The notes beneath the pieces were generated by a model. That model saw only the letters and a list, made by a program, of their open reading frames with translations. It ran no database searches and was not told the DNA's origin. Positions 7,655 through 14,576 of a stretch of DNA of 16,719 bases are shown in pieces. This DNA is from Planctomycetia bacterium. Lineage in GTDB: Bacteria > Planctomycetota > UBA1135 > GCA-002686595. The stretch is from contig SXKQ01000225.1 in the NCBI GenBank assembly GCA_005778045.1, positions 1 to 16,719 on the forward strand. The letters are read 5' to 3'. Made by a program: the position numbers and the translations under genes. Numbering within the stretch: the first letter of the stretch is position 1; each line of letters starts with the position of its first letter.

Positions 7655-9066
7655 GCGCGCGCGCGGCGGTCGAGGCGGCGCTTGCGCGCATCGAGACCCT
7701 GGAAGCGGAGCTGGGCTCCCTGCTCGACGTCGACGAGGACGGCGCGCGCGAGCGCGCGGACCGGCTCGATCGCGAGAGCCACCCGCGCGGTCCGCTCCAC
7801 GGCGTGCCGTTCTTCGTCAAGGCGAACCTGTGCTGGCGCGGGCGCGCGACCAGCGCCGGGAGCCGCGCGCTCGAAGGCTATCGCCCGCCCTACGACGCGA
7901 CGGCACTCGCGCGCTTGGTCGAAGCGGGCGCGATCCCGCTCGGCAGCTGCAACATGGACGAGTTCGGCTTCGGCTCGTCGGGAGAGCACTCGAGCTTCGG
8001 CTCGACGCGCAATCCTTGGGACCTGTCGCGCACCCCCGGAGGCTCGTCGAGCGGCTGCGCGGCCGCTGTTGCCGCGCGCTTCGTTCCGTTCGCGCTCGCC
8101 TCCGACACGGGAGGCTCCGTGCGCCAGCCCGCCGCGCTGTGCGGCGTGAGCGGCTTCAAGCCGAGCTACGGCCGCATCTCGCGCCATGGGCTGGTCGCGT
8201 TCGCGTCCTCGCTCGACACGGTCGGCGTGATCGCCGACTCGATCGAGCGCATCGAGCACGTGCTCGCGGCCATCGGCGGCGTCGACACGCGCGACGCCAC
8301 TTCGCTCGTGCTCCCGGCGCTCGCCGCCGAGCCTGCGCGCGAGCACCTGCGCGGCCTGCGAGTGGGCATCTCGTCCGATGCGCTCGAACTCGTCACGCAC
8401 GCCGGCACACGCGAGCGCATCGAGGCGGCGCTCGACCGACTGCGCTCTCTCGGGGCCGAGCTCGCGCCCGTGGAGCTACCGCTCACGCGCCACGCCGTCG
8501 CTGCCTACCAGCTGATTTCTTCGTGCGAAGCCGCCAGCAACCTCGCGCGCTACGACGGGCTGCGCTACGGCACGCGAGAATCCGGTGACGGGAGCCTGCA
8601 GGGCTCGATCGCTGCGACGCGCGGTGCAGGCCTCGGCCGCGAGGCGCAGCGACGCGTGCTGCTCGGAACCCTCGCGCTGTCGAACGGCGAGCGGGAGCGA
8701 TGGCTCGAACAGGCGGCGCGCGTGCGCCGGCTGTTGCGCGACGAACTCGTCGCGTGCTTCGAGCGCGTCGATGTGCTCGCTGGGCCGACCGTCGCGGAGC
8801 CGGCCTTCCGACTCGGCGAGCGCCTCGAAGATCCGCTCGCGATGTACGCGTGCGATGCACTCACCGCTCCGGCGAGCCTCGCGGGGCTTCCGGCCGCCAG
8901 CGTGCCCTGCGGCGCGAGCGCGGCAGATGGCGTCGAGCTGCCCGTCGGCCTGCAGGTCACGGGCCCGCCGCTGGCGGACGCGCGCGTGCTCGCCGTGGCA
9001 CGCTGCTTCCAAACAGCCACGGGGCACCACCTCGCGTGCCCGCCCCTGCTCGGAGCGCTGCCGTGA
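7651..9066 (+). CDS. gatA: Aspartyl/glutamyl-tRNA amidotransferase subunit A
   Basis: GatA is the amidase subunit: it frees ammonia from glutamine, which is channelled to GatB to amidate Glu-tRNA(Gln) or Asp-tRNA(Asn). From TTG the product is 471 residues, typical of 470-490. The amidase-signature catalytic triad is complete: Lys57 in GVPFFVKANL, the cis-Ser in TPGGSSSG (Ser132) and the nucleophile in DTGGSVRQPA (Ser156). The spacings of 75 and 24 match those I recall for S. aureus GatA (Lys79, Ser154, Ser178). CNMDEFGFGSSGEHSSFG and GFKPSYGRISRHGLVAFASSLD are also characteristic. The start uses a TTGA overlap with the gatC stop, and a GTGA overlap links its end to gatB. Confidence 0.97.
   Translation: MSARAAVEAALARIETLEAELGSLLDVDEDGARERADRLDRESHPRGPLHGVPFFVKANLCWRGRATSAGSRALEGYRPPYDATALARLVEAGAIPLGSCNMDEFGFGSSGEHSSFGSTRNPWDLSRTPGGSSSGCAAAVAARFVPFALASDTGGSVRQPAALCGVSGFKPSYGRISRHGLVAFASSLDTVGVIADSIERIEHVLAAIGGVDTRDATSLVLPALAAEPAREHLRGLRVGISSDALELVTHAGTRERIEAALDRLRSLGAELAPVELPLTRHAVAAYQLISSCEAASNLARYDGLRYGTRESGDGSLQGSIAATRGAGLGREAQRRVLLGTLALSNGERERWLEQAARVRRLLRDELVACFERVDVLAGPTVAEPAFRLGERLEDPLAMYACDALTAPASLAGLPAASVPCGASAADGVELPVGLQVTGPPLADARVLAVARCFQTATGHHLACPPLLGALP
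9052..9055 (+). promoter_or_regulatory. Shine-Dalgarno sequence for the gatB GTG start
   Basis: GGAG in the last codons of gatA sits seven bases before GTG 9063. This supports GTG rather than a later start; the conserved GatB N-terminus (FEPVIGLEVHCQL) begins right after it. Confidence 0.65.
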
Positions 9067-10496
9067 CGCGCTTCGAGCCCGTCATCGGCCTCGAGGTGCA
9101 CTGCCAGCTCGGCACGCTCTCGAAGCTGTTCTGCGCCTGCGCGAACACGTTCGGTGCGCCGCCTTCGACGCTCGCGTGCGAGATCTGCTCGGGACAGCCC
9201 GGCGCACTGCCGGCGCTCAACGGCGAGGCGCTCGATCTCGCGCTGCGCGCCGCACTCGCGCTCGGCTGCCAGCTCGCGGAGCGCGTGAGCTTCGACCGCA
9301 AGCACTACAGCTACTGCGACCTGCCGAAGGGCTTTCAGATCACGCAGGCGCGCGCCCCGCTCGGCACGGGCGGCTCGCTCGAGCTCTCGAGCGGAAGGCG
9401 CGTGAGGATCGAGCGACTCCACATCGAGGAGGATGCGGCCAAGATCCTGCATCGCGGCGGCGAGTCGTTCGTCGACCTCAATCGCGCGGGCGTGCCGCTC
9501 GTCGAGTGCGTGACGACGCCCGAGTTCGCGAGCGCGGCGGAGGCCCGCGACGGCCTCGAACGCTTGCGCGAGTTGCTCGTGTTCGCCGGAGCGGGCGAGT
9601 GCGACATGGAGCGCGGCTCGCTGCGTTGCGACGTCAACGTCAGCCTGCGCGCTGCGGATGGAGCCTTGGGCGAGCGAGTCGAGATCAAGAACCTCAACTC
9701 GTTCGTGCACGTGCACGATGCGATCGCGCACGAGCTCGCGCGACAGCACGCGATGCTCGAGGACGGCCGCGCGATCGCGCGCGAGACGCGCCGATGGGAT
9801 GCGGAGCGTGGCGAGACGCGCCCGATGCGCGAGAAAGAAGGCTCCGCCGAGTACCGCTGGCTCCCGGAGGCCGATCTTCCGGAGTTCGCGCTGGATCGAG
9901 CGCGCGTGGCGCGCGTGGCGGCCTGCCTTCCGGAGCAGCCTGCGGCGCGCCGTCGACGCTACATCGAAGAGCTGCGACTTGACCGCGAGCTTGCCGAAGT
10001 CGTCCTGGAGTCGCCCGCTAGCTCCGACTTCTTCGAGGCCGCGCTCAAGCACGCGCGCGACCCGCGCGCCATCGCGAGCTGGATGGCGAACGAGCTGCGG
10101 GCGCTCTTGCGCGAGCGCGCCCACGGAATCGCCGCACTCGAAGAGCTTCCGTTCAAGCCCTTTGACTTCGCGGAGCTCGTGGAGCTCGCCTCGAGCGGCC
10201 GCGCCAGCCGCCCCGCCGCGCGCACACTCCTGCGCGAGATGCTGCGCTCGCCGCGGGCTCCGCGCGAGCTCCTGCGCGCGCTCGGCCTCGAGCGCATCGA
10301 GGAAGGCCCTGAGCTCGACGAGCTGTGCCAGCGTGCGCTCGAGGCCCGACCGGAGGCACTCGCGGACCTGCGCGCCGGCAAGCTGCGCGCGCTCGAGGTA
10401 CTCTTGGGGGCCGCGCTCGCGCTCTCCGGCGGTCGCGCGCATCCGGACGCCGCGCGCGCTACGCTCGTGCGCCTCGTGCGCGAGCAACGGCCATGA
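9063..10496 (+). CDS. gatB: Aspartyl/glutamyl-tRNA amidotransferase subunit B
   Basis: GatB activates the mischarged aminoacyl-tRNA with ATP and amidates it with ammonia from GatA. The 477-residue length is standard. The N-terminus reads RFEPVIGLEVHCQL. A Cys4 zinc site is complete: Cys24, Cys26, Cys39 and Cys42 (FCACANTFG ... LACEICSGQPG). The catalytic cradle shows HYSYCDLPKGFQITQ (usually YFYPDLPKGYQISQ), LHIEEDAAK with its metal-binding acidic residues, DLNRAGVPLVECVTTPE and CDVNVSLR. The YqeY-like tRNA-binding tail is present at the C-terminus (about 400-477), although its GKARG-type motif is diverged. A four-base ATGA overlap leads into the next small gene. Confidence 0.97.
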   Translation: MTRFEPVIGLEVHCQLGTLSKLFCACANTFGAPPSTLACEICSGQPGALPALNGEALDLALRAALALGCQLAERVSFDRKHYSYCDLPKGFQITQARAPLGTGGSLELSSGRRVRIERLHIEEDAAKILHRGGESFVDLNRAGVPLVECVTTPEFASAAEARDGLERLRELLVFAGAGECDMERGSLRCDVNVSLRAADGALGERVEIKNLNSFVHVHDAIAHELARQHAMLEDGRAIARETRRWDAERGETRPMREKEGSAEYRWLPEADLPEFALDRARVARVAACLPEQPAARRRRYIEELRLDRELAEVVLESPASSDFFEAALKHARDPRAIASWMANELRALLRERAHGIAALEELPFKPFDFAELVELASSGRASRPAARTLLREMLRSPRAPRELLRALGLERIEEGPELDELCQRALEARPEALADLRAGKLRALEVLLGAALALSGGRAHPDAARATLVRLVREQRP

Positions 10497-10840
10497 GCGA
10501 TCCTCAACGCGTGCGCGTCGACGAACTCGTCGATCTCTCGCAGATCCGCAAGGACGGTCGCACGCCGACGCCTGCCGAGCTGCGCGCTGCCTTACCCAGA
10601 GGCTGGAAGCTCGACGACGACGGCGTCCACGCCGTGCGCGACCTGCGGCTGTTCTTCAGCCAGAGTTGGGTGCTCGTGCTGGGACTCGTGATGTTCGGCG
10701 CGGCCGCCGTCGGCCTGTTTGCCACGACGTTTCCGCGCGGCGAGCGCGCGCTGCTGCGCGTGGCGATCCTCGTCGGCGTGATGATCGTGATCGGCGGCGT
10801 GATCGGGCCGCTCGTCACGCGTGCGCTGAACCGGCGCTAG
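10493..10840 (+). CDS. Small two-TM membrane protein, last gene of the gat operon
   Basis: I do not recognise a family. The 115-residue product has a polar, cytoplasmic-looking first half (VRVDELVDLSQIRKDGRTPTPAELRAALPRGWKLDDDGVHAVRD), then two transmembrane helices at about 59-80 (WVLVLGLVMFGAAAVGLFATTF) and 87-107 (LLRVAILVGVMIVIGGVIGPLV), joined by a short PRGER turn, and a basic tail. Its ATG overlaps the gatB stop (ATGA), so it is probably translationally coupled to gatB. No link to tRNA amidation is evident; it may simply share the transcript. It ends three bases before the convergent secreted-protein gene. Confidence 0.82.
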   Translation: MSDPQRVRVDELVDLSQIRKDGRTPTPAELRAALPRGWKLDDDGVHAVRDLRLFFSQSWVLVLGLVMFGAAAVGLFATTFPRGERALLRVAILVGVMIVIGGVIGPLVTRALNRR

Positions 10841-10843
10841 CGT

Positions 10844-11851
10844 TCACTCGCCCGCAGCGAACTTGCCCGTGCTGGCGAGCTTGCCGACGAGCGTCATGCG
10901 CTGGCTCATCTCGATCGACTGACCTTCGAAATCGAGCGTGGCATCCTCGCTGATGCGCGCCAACACGTTGCCCGAGAGCGTGTAGGTCACGGCGCGGCCG
11001 AGCTTGAGGTCCCAAAGGATCTCGCACTCCACGTCCCCAAACTCGAGCTCGATGGTGTTCGTGCCGCCGTGGCCCTCGCCCTCGCTCGAGTCCTGCTTGG
11101 CATGCGACTTGGCCGAGCCCGCGATCTCGATCACCGCGAGCGACACGCCCTCGACCTCGCGCATGCCCGTGAAGGTCGCCTTGAGCTCGCCCTCCGTGTT
11201 GTCGCGGAACTGCTCGTCAAGGTCGTCGTCGCCGTCGTCCTCGTCGTTGGGGTCGACGAGGCCTACATCGCCGCCCGGCCCCGTCAGCAGGTCGAACACC
11301 TCAGGATCGAGATCCCAGCTGTCCCCGGCGTTGACGTCCCCCGCCGGCAAGACGCCGCGCAGGTCGCAGTCCTCGATGAGTCCCTCGAGCAGGGCCTCGT
11401 CCGCGCCCTCGCCCTCGTAGCTGCGCATGAACTCTTCCTTCTCAGCGTCCCAGCGGAACGCGACCGTGTGTCCCTCGAGCTCGCTCTTCTCGGTCGTTGT
11501 CTCCGACTCGCTCTCGCCGTCTCCGCCCGTGGTCCGGCGCTCCTCGTTGGCGAGCGACACGAACTTGCGGTGCAGAAGCGCCGGACGCCCGTCCGCGCCC
11601 TGCGGGTAGGTGTCGAGGAACACGAGCCGCGACTCTTGGCGCACGGACATCTCGGGACTGCCGATGTCCTCGGGCGGCATCTCCTCGCCCCCGACCGAAA
11701 TCGCGAAGTCGTCGAGGTCCATGGACAGGTCCATGGCGAAGGACTTCTCCACGCTGGCGCCCTTCTCGGCCCGGAAGGAGAACTTCTGGGCGACGGGGAA
11801 CGAAGCACACAGGGGCAGGCAGGCGAGCACGGCGAGGGCGCGGAGACGCAT
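10844..11851 (-). CDS. Secreted acidic protein of unknown function
   Basis: I do not recognise the family with confidence. The 335-residue product starts at MRLRALAVLACLPLCASFPVAQ, a clear Sec signal peptide; the open frame upstream of this ATG shows no such signal. The mature part is rich in Asp and Glu, with beta-strand-like sequence before and after a low-complexity acidic stretch around residues 205-225 (DPNDEDDGDDDLDEQF). Segments such as VLPAGDVNAGDSWDLDPEVF, ELKATFTGMREVEGVSLAVIEIAGSA and GRAVTYTLSGNVLARI resemble the layout of secreted beta-barrel-like or lipid-binding hypothetical proteins common in planctomycetes (inference). The acidic stretch could bind calcium or simply be a flexible loop. 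There is no lipobox and no catalytic motif. The gene diverges from the first P-domain protein. Confidence 0.82.
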   Translation of the reverse strand: MRLRALAVLACLPLCASFPVAQKFSFRAEKGASVEKSFAMDLSMDLDDFAISVGGEEMPPEDIGSPEMSVRQESRLVFLDTYPQGADGRPALLHRKFVSLANEERRTTGGDGESESETTTEKSELEGHTVAFRWDAEKEEFMRSYEGEGADEALLEGLIEDCDLRGVLPAGDVNAGDSWDLDPEVFDLLTGPGGDVGLVDPNDEDDGDDDLDEQFRDNTEGELKATFTGMREVEGVSLAVIEIAGSAKSHAKQDSSEGEGHGGTNTIELEFGDVECEILWDLKLGRAVTYTLSGNVLARISEDATLDFEGQSIEMSQRMTLVGKLASTGKFAAGE

Positions 11852-12149
11852 GGATCGGTCCGGGACAGGGGGCGCGAGGGGCAGCAGGAGCCGCGGGGAG
11901 GGACCCCGGGGAGGCCGGAGACGGTAGCAGGATCGCCCGCCCGCGCCATGACAGCGCCCCCCTCTGGTCGCCCTGCGAGAGCGGCAACCCTCGAAAATCC
12001 AAACGGTCGCCTCCCGCTCCCGCAAGACTCAAGTAGCCTCATGAAAGAACGGTCAAATCGTCGCGCATCCGCCGTCCTCAAAGACAGTGACGCGAAGCTG
12101 TGGCCCGTGCGGACGGAACTCACTTTCCAAATTTGGAGTCCACTACATC
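11852..12149. promoter_or_regulatory. Divergent control region between two secreted-protein genes
   Basis: These 298 bases must hold the promoters of the acidic secreted protein (minus) and the first P-domain protein (plus). The right half is relatively A/T-rich for this genome (around atgaaagaacggtcaaat and ctttccaaatttggag). GGAG at 12135-12138 is the likely ribosome binding site for ATG 12150, at a longish 11-base spacing. I could not identify a convincing -35/-10 pair, and I see no gene or repeat here. Confidence 0.4.
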
Positions 12150-14222
12150 ATGCGTACCTTCAGCTTCTCGATCGCGACCGTGGCTGCGCTCGCGTTCACG
12201 TCGGTCGGGGCCTCGGCCCAGACCATCGGCTGCACCAGCGGCGGCAGCGGCGGCCTGTTCCCGACCTCGGGCACGGGCAACGGCACCTACCAGACCCTCC
12301 AACCGAGCTTCCCTTTCGCGACGACGCTCAACGTGCCCTCGCTGCCGCCGGGCGCGACGGTCGTGACCGAGGTCAAGCTCTTCGGCATGACGCACACGTA
12401 CACGGGCGACGTCCAGTACGTGCTGACGAGCCCCTCGGGCCAGCAGATCAACCTGTTCTGCCGTCAGGGCGGGGGCAACGACTGGAACGGCGACTACGTG
12501 ATCACGAGCGTCGAGCAGGCGATCGCGCTGCCGACGGCGACTGGCACGCCGCCCACCTACCCCTCAGCCACGTTCTCGCAGAGCTTCGGCACGTGGACGA
12601 ACGGCAACTGCGCCATCGACAACGCGGCGCTGTCCGCGGTTCCGGCCGCGACCGGCAACTGGACCCTGACGATCTGGGACTGGATTGCCGGCGACACGGG
12701 CAACCTCACCTCCTGGGACATCTGCTTCGGCACGCCGCCGCCGGTGCCGCCGCCGAGCGCGGCGCCCGCGCTGACGGCGCCCGCCGCGAACGCCAACGTG
12801 ACCGGCCTGTTCGTCAACCTGAGCTGGGGCTCGGTCCTCGGCGCGACCAGCTACGACGTGGAGGTCGACGGCACCGTCTTCTCGGTGCCCGGCGCGAGCT
12901 ACCTGTACCAGTCGACGCTCGGCACGCACACGTGGACGGCCCGCGGAGTGAACAGCGTCGGCGCCGGTCCGTGGGCAGTCTCGCGCACGTTCAACGACAC
13001 GGGCCTCACGGCGCCGACCCTCGGGACGCCGGCCGCGAACGGCGCGGTATTCGGGCCGAGCGTGAACCTGACGTGGAACGCCGTGAACGGTGCCTCGGGC
13101 TATGACATCGCCGTCGACGGCACCGCGTACTCGGTTGCCGCCTCGCCGTTCGCGTTCACGTCCACCGCGGGCGTCCATACGTGGACGGTGCGGGCCAAGT
13201 GGCTCAACAACACGATCGTCGGCCCCTACGCGGCGTCGCGCACCTTCACCGACCTCGGCGCCCCGCCGTCTCCGTGCAACGGCTCGCAACTGACCACGGT
13301 TCCCTTCTCGGGCGGCAACGGCCTCGGCACCGGCAGCGCCGTGTTCTTCGACATCAACGTGACGAACCCCGCGGGCATCTCGCTCTCGCAGTTCTTCACG
13401 AACGCCAACGCGACCGCGGGTACCCCGTTCTCGCTCGAGATCTACACCAAGGGCGGTACGTACGTCGGCTCGGAGCAGACCGCGGCCGCCTGGACGCTGC
13501 GCGCCACCGGCGGCGGCGTGGCCGTCGGCAACAACACTTTCCCTGGGGCACTCGTCGAGTTCGCCGACTTCATGATCCCGACGGGCACCACGGGCTTCGC
13601 CCTGCGCATCATCGGCGCGGGCCACAGCTACACCAACGGCACCGGCGCCAACCAGACCTACAACAACACCGACATGACCATCTCGCTCGGCAAGAGCCAG
13701 GGCACGCTGTTCACGAGCACGCCGATCATGCCGCGCGTGTGGAACGGTACGGTGGTCTACAACTGCAACGTCGCTCCGCCGGTCATCAACTACTGCACCG
13801 CCGGCACCTCGACCAACGGCTGCACGCCCGCGATCAGCGCGGCCAACCAGCCCAAGGTCACGCTCACCGGCACGTGCGTGCTGACGGTCTCCGGCATGGA
13901 AGGCCAGAAGCAGGGCCTGATCTTCTACGGCATCAACAACTCGGGCTTCGTCCCGGCGTCGTGGACCGGTGGCAGCTCGAGCTTCCTGTGCGTCAAGGCC
14001 CCGACCCAGCGTCTGCCGGCCTCGACGACGGGTGGCGCGGTCTCCCAGTGCAACGGCACGATCAGCGTCGACCTGCACGCATACTTCCTGGCCAACCCGG
14101 CCGCGCTCGGCGTGCCGCTGGTGGCGGGCAACAAGTTCTATGCGCAGTCGTGGTATCGCGACCCGCCGGCCGTGAAGACCACGAACCTGTCGAACGCGCT
14201 CGAACTGACGGTCATCCCCTGA
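12150..14222 (+). CDS. Secreted P-domain protein with two FN3-like repeats
   Basis: The 690-residue product begins MRTFSFSIATVAALAFTSVGASA|QT, a Sec signal peptide. Domains in order: a proprotein-convertase P-domain at about 50-194 (TEVKLFGMTHTYTGDVQYVLTSPSG, then NWTLTIWDWIAGDTGNLTSWDICFG); two FN3-like beta repeats at about 204-285 and 285-370, each with a Y/GYDxxVDG core and a GxHTWTxR strand; a beta-sandwich domain at about 375-540 (FSLEIYTKGGTYVG ... AAWTLRATG ... RVWNGTVVYNC); and a C-terminal module at about 547-690 (YCTAGTSTNGCTPAI, EGQKQGLIFYGINNSGF, SWYRDPPAVKTTNLSN). No protease or glycosidase motif is seen. P-domains usually accompany serine proteases, so a P-domain without one suggests adhesion or structure. 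The protein is very Gly/Thr/Ser/Asn-rich, as expected for a cell-surface protein. A paralogue follows directly downstream. Confidence 0.9.
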   Translation: MRTFSFSIATVAALAFTSVGASAQTIGCTSGGSGGLFPTSGTGNGTYQTLQPSFPFATTLNVPSLPPGATVVTEVKLFGMTHTYTGDVQYVLTSPSGQQINLFCRQGGGNDWNGDYVITSVEQAIALPTATGTPPTYPSATFSQSFGTWTNGNCAIDNAALSAVPAATGNWTLTIWDWIAGDTGNLTSWDICFGTPPPVPPPSAAPALTAPAANANVTGLFVNLSWGSVLGATSYDVEVDGTVFSVPGASYLYQSTLGTHTWTARGVNSVGAGPWAVSRTFNDTGLTAPTLGTPAANGAVFGPSVNLTWNAVNGASGYDIAVDGTAYSVAASPFAFTSTAGVHTWTVRAKWLNNTIVGPYAASRTFTDLGAPPSPCNGSQLTTVPFSGGNGLGTGSAVFFDINVTNPAGISLSQFFTNANATAGTPFSLEIYTKGGTYVGSEQTAAAWTLRATGGGVAVGNNTFPGALVEFADFMIPTGTTGFALRIIGAGHSYTNGTGANQTYNNTDMTISLGKSQGTLFTSTPIMPRVWNGTVVYNCNVAPPVINYCTAGTSTNGCTPAISAANQPKVTLTGTCVLTVSGMEGQKQGLIFYGINNSGFVPASWTGGSSSFLCVKAPTQRLPASTTGGAVSQCNGTISVDLHAYFLANPAALGVPLVAGNKFYAQSWYRDPPAVKTTNLSNALELTVIP

Positions 14223-14251
14223 CCGTAAGGGCGAATCGCGCTACCACCCGC

Positions 14252-14274
14252 GCCGCGCCGCGCTAGGGCGCGGC
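14252..14274 (+). other. GC-rich hairpin in the 3' UTR of the first P-domain gene
   Basis: An 8-bp perfect stem (gccgcgcc / ggcgcggc) with a 7-base loop lies 30 bases after the stop codon and 17 bases before the terminator. It has no U-tract and may protect the transcript end. Confidence 0.4.
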
Positions 14275-14290
14275 TCGGGGTGCCTTCCTC

Positions 14291-14325
14291 TCGGGAGACG
14301 CTTCGGCGTCTCCCGAACTTCTTTC
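14291..14325 (+). terminator. Intrinsic terminator with a UUCG tetraloop
   Basis: A perfect 11-bp stem (tcgggagacgc / gcgtctcccga) is closed by a C(UUCG)G tetraloop, the most stable RNA tetraloop known. It is followed by acttctttc, a modest T-rich tract. It lies 68 bases after the stop of the first P-domain gene, so the downstream paralogue probably has its own promoter. Confidence 0.8.
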
Positions 14326-14576
14326 GGACCCAATGGCGGCGAGCGAGTCAGGCCCGATGGCATGAAATCCGCACCGCACGGGCCCCCGCTCCTTGCACTC
14401 CATGGACCAAGACCCGGGTGGTCATCGTCCGGGAAGAGCCCGGAATCTGGGCTGCGCAACCCAATCGCCAGAAATTCCGCTAACCTCCCCCAGCGGTTAT
14501 TGTCGGCAAAGCTCCCGCTTTTCGAGGGCGGAGCGAGCCACTCGTCCTTCTGTCTCGGAAGCAGGAGTCCCTCTCG
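14326..14576 (+). promoter_or_regulatory. Upstream region of the second P-domain gene
   Basis: About 250 bases separate the terminator from ATG 14577. AGGAG at 14563-14567 is a good ribosome binding site, nine bases before the ATG. The stretch around 14465-14510 (ccagaaattccgctaacc, ggttattgtcgg) is the most A/T-rich part and the likeliest promoter position, but I cannot fix the elements. No gene is visible. Confidence 0.45.

Noticed and set aside
6310..8400. Long minus-strand open frame opposite gatC/gatA
   Set aside because: Arg-rich shadow; the + strand carries gatC and the complete GatA catalytic triad.
12564..14078. Long minus-strand open frames opposite the P-domain genes
   Set aside because: Arg/Asp/Val-rich shadows without motifs; the + strand proteins show a signal peptide, repeats and a paralogue.
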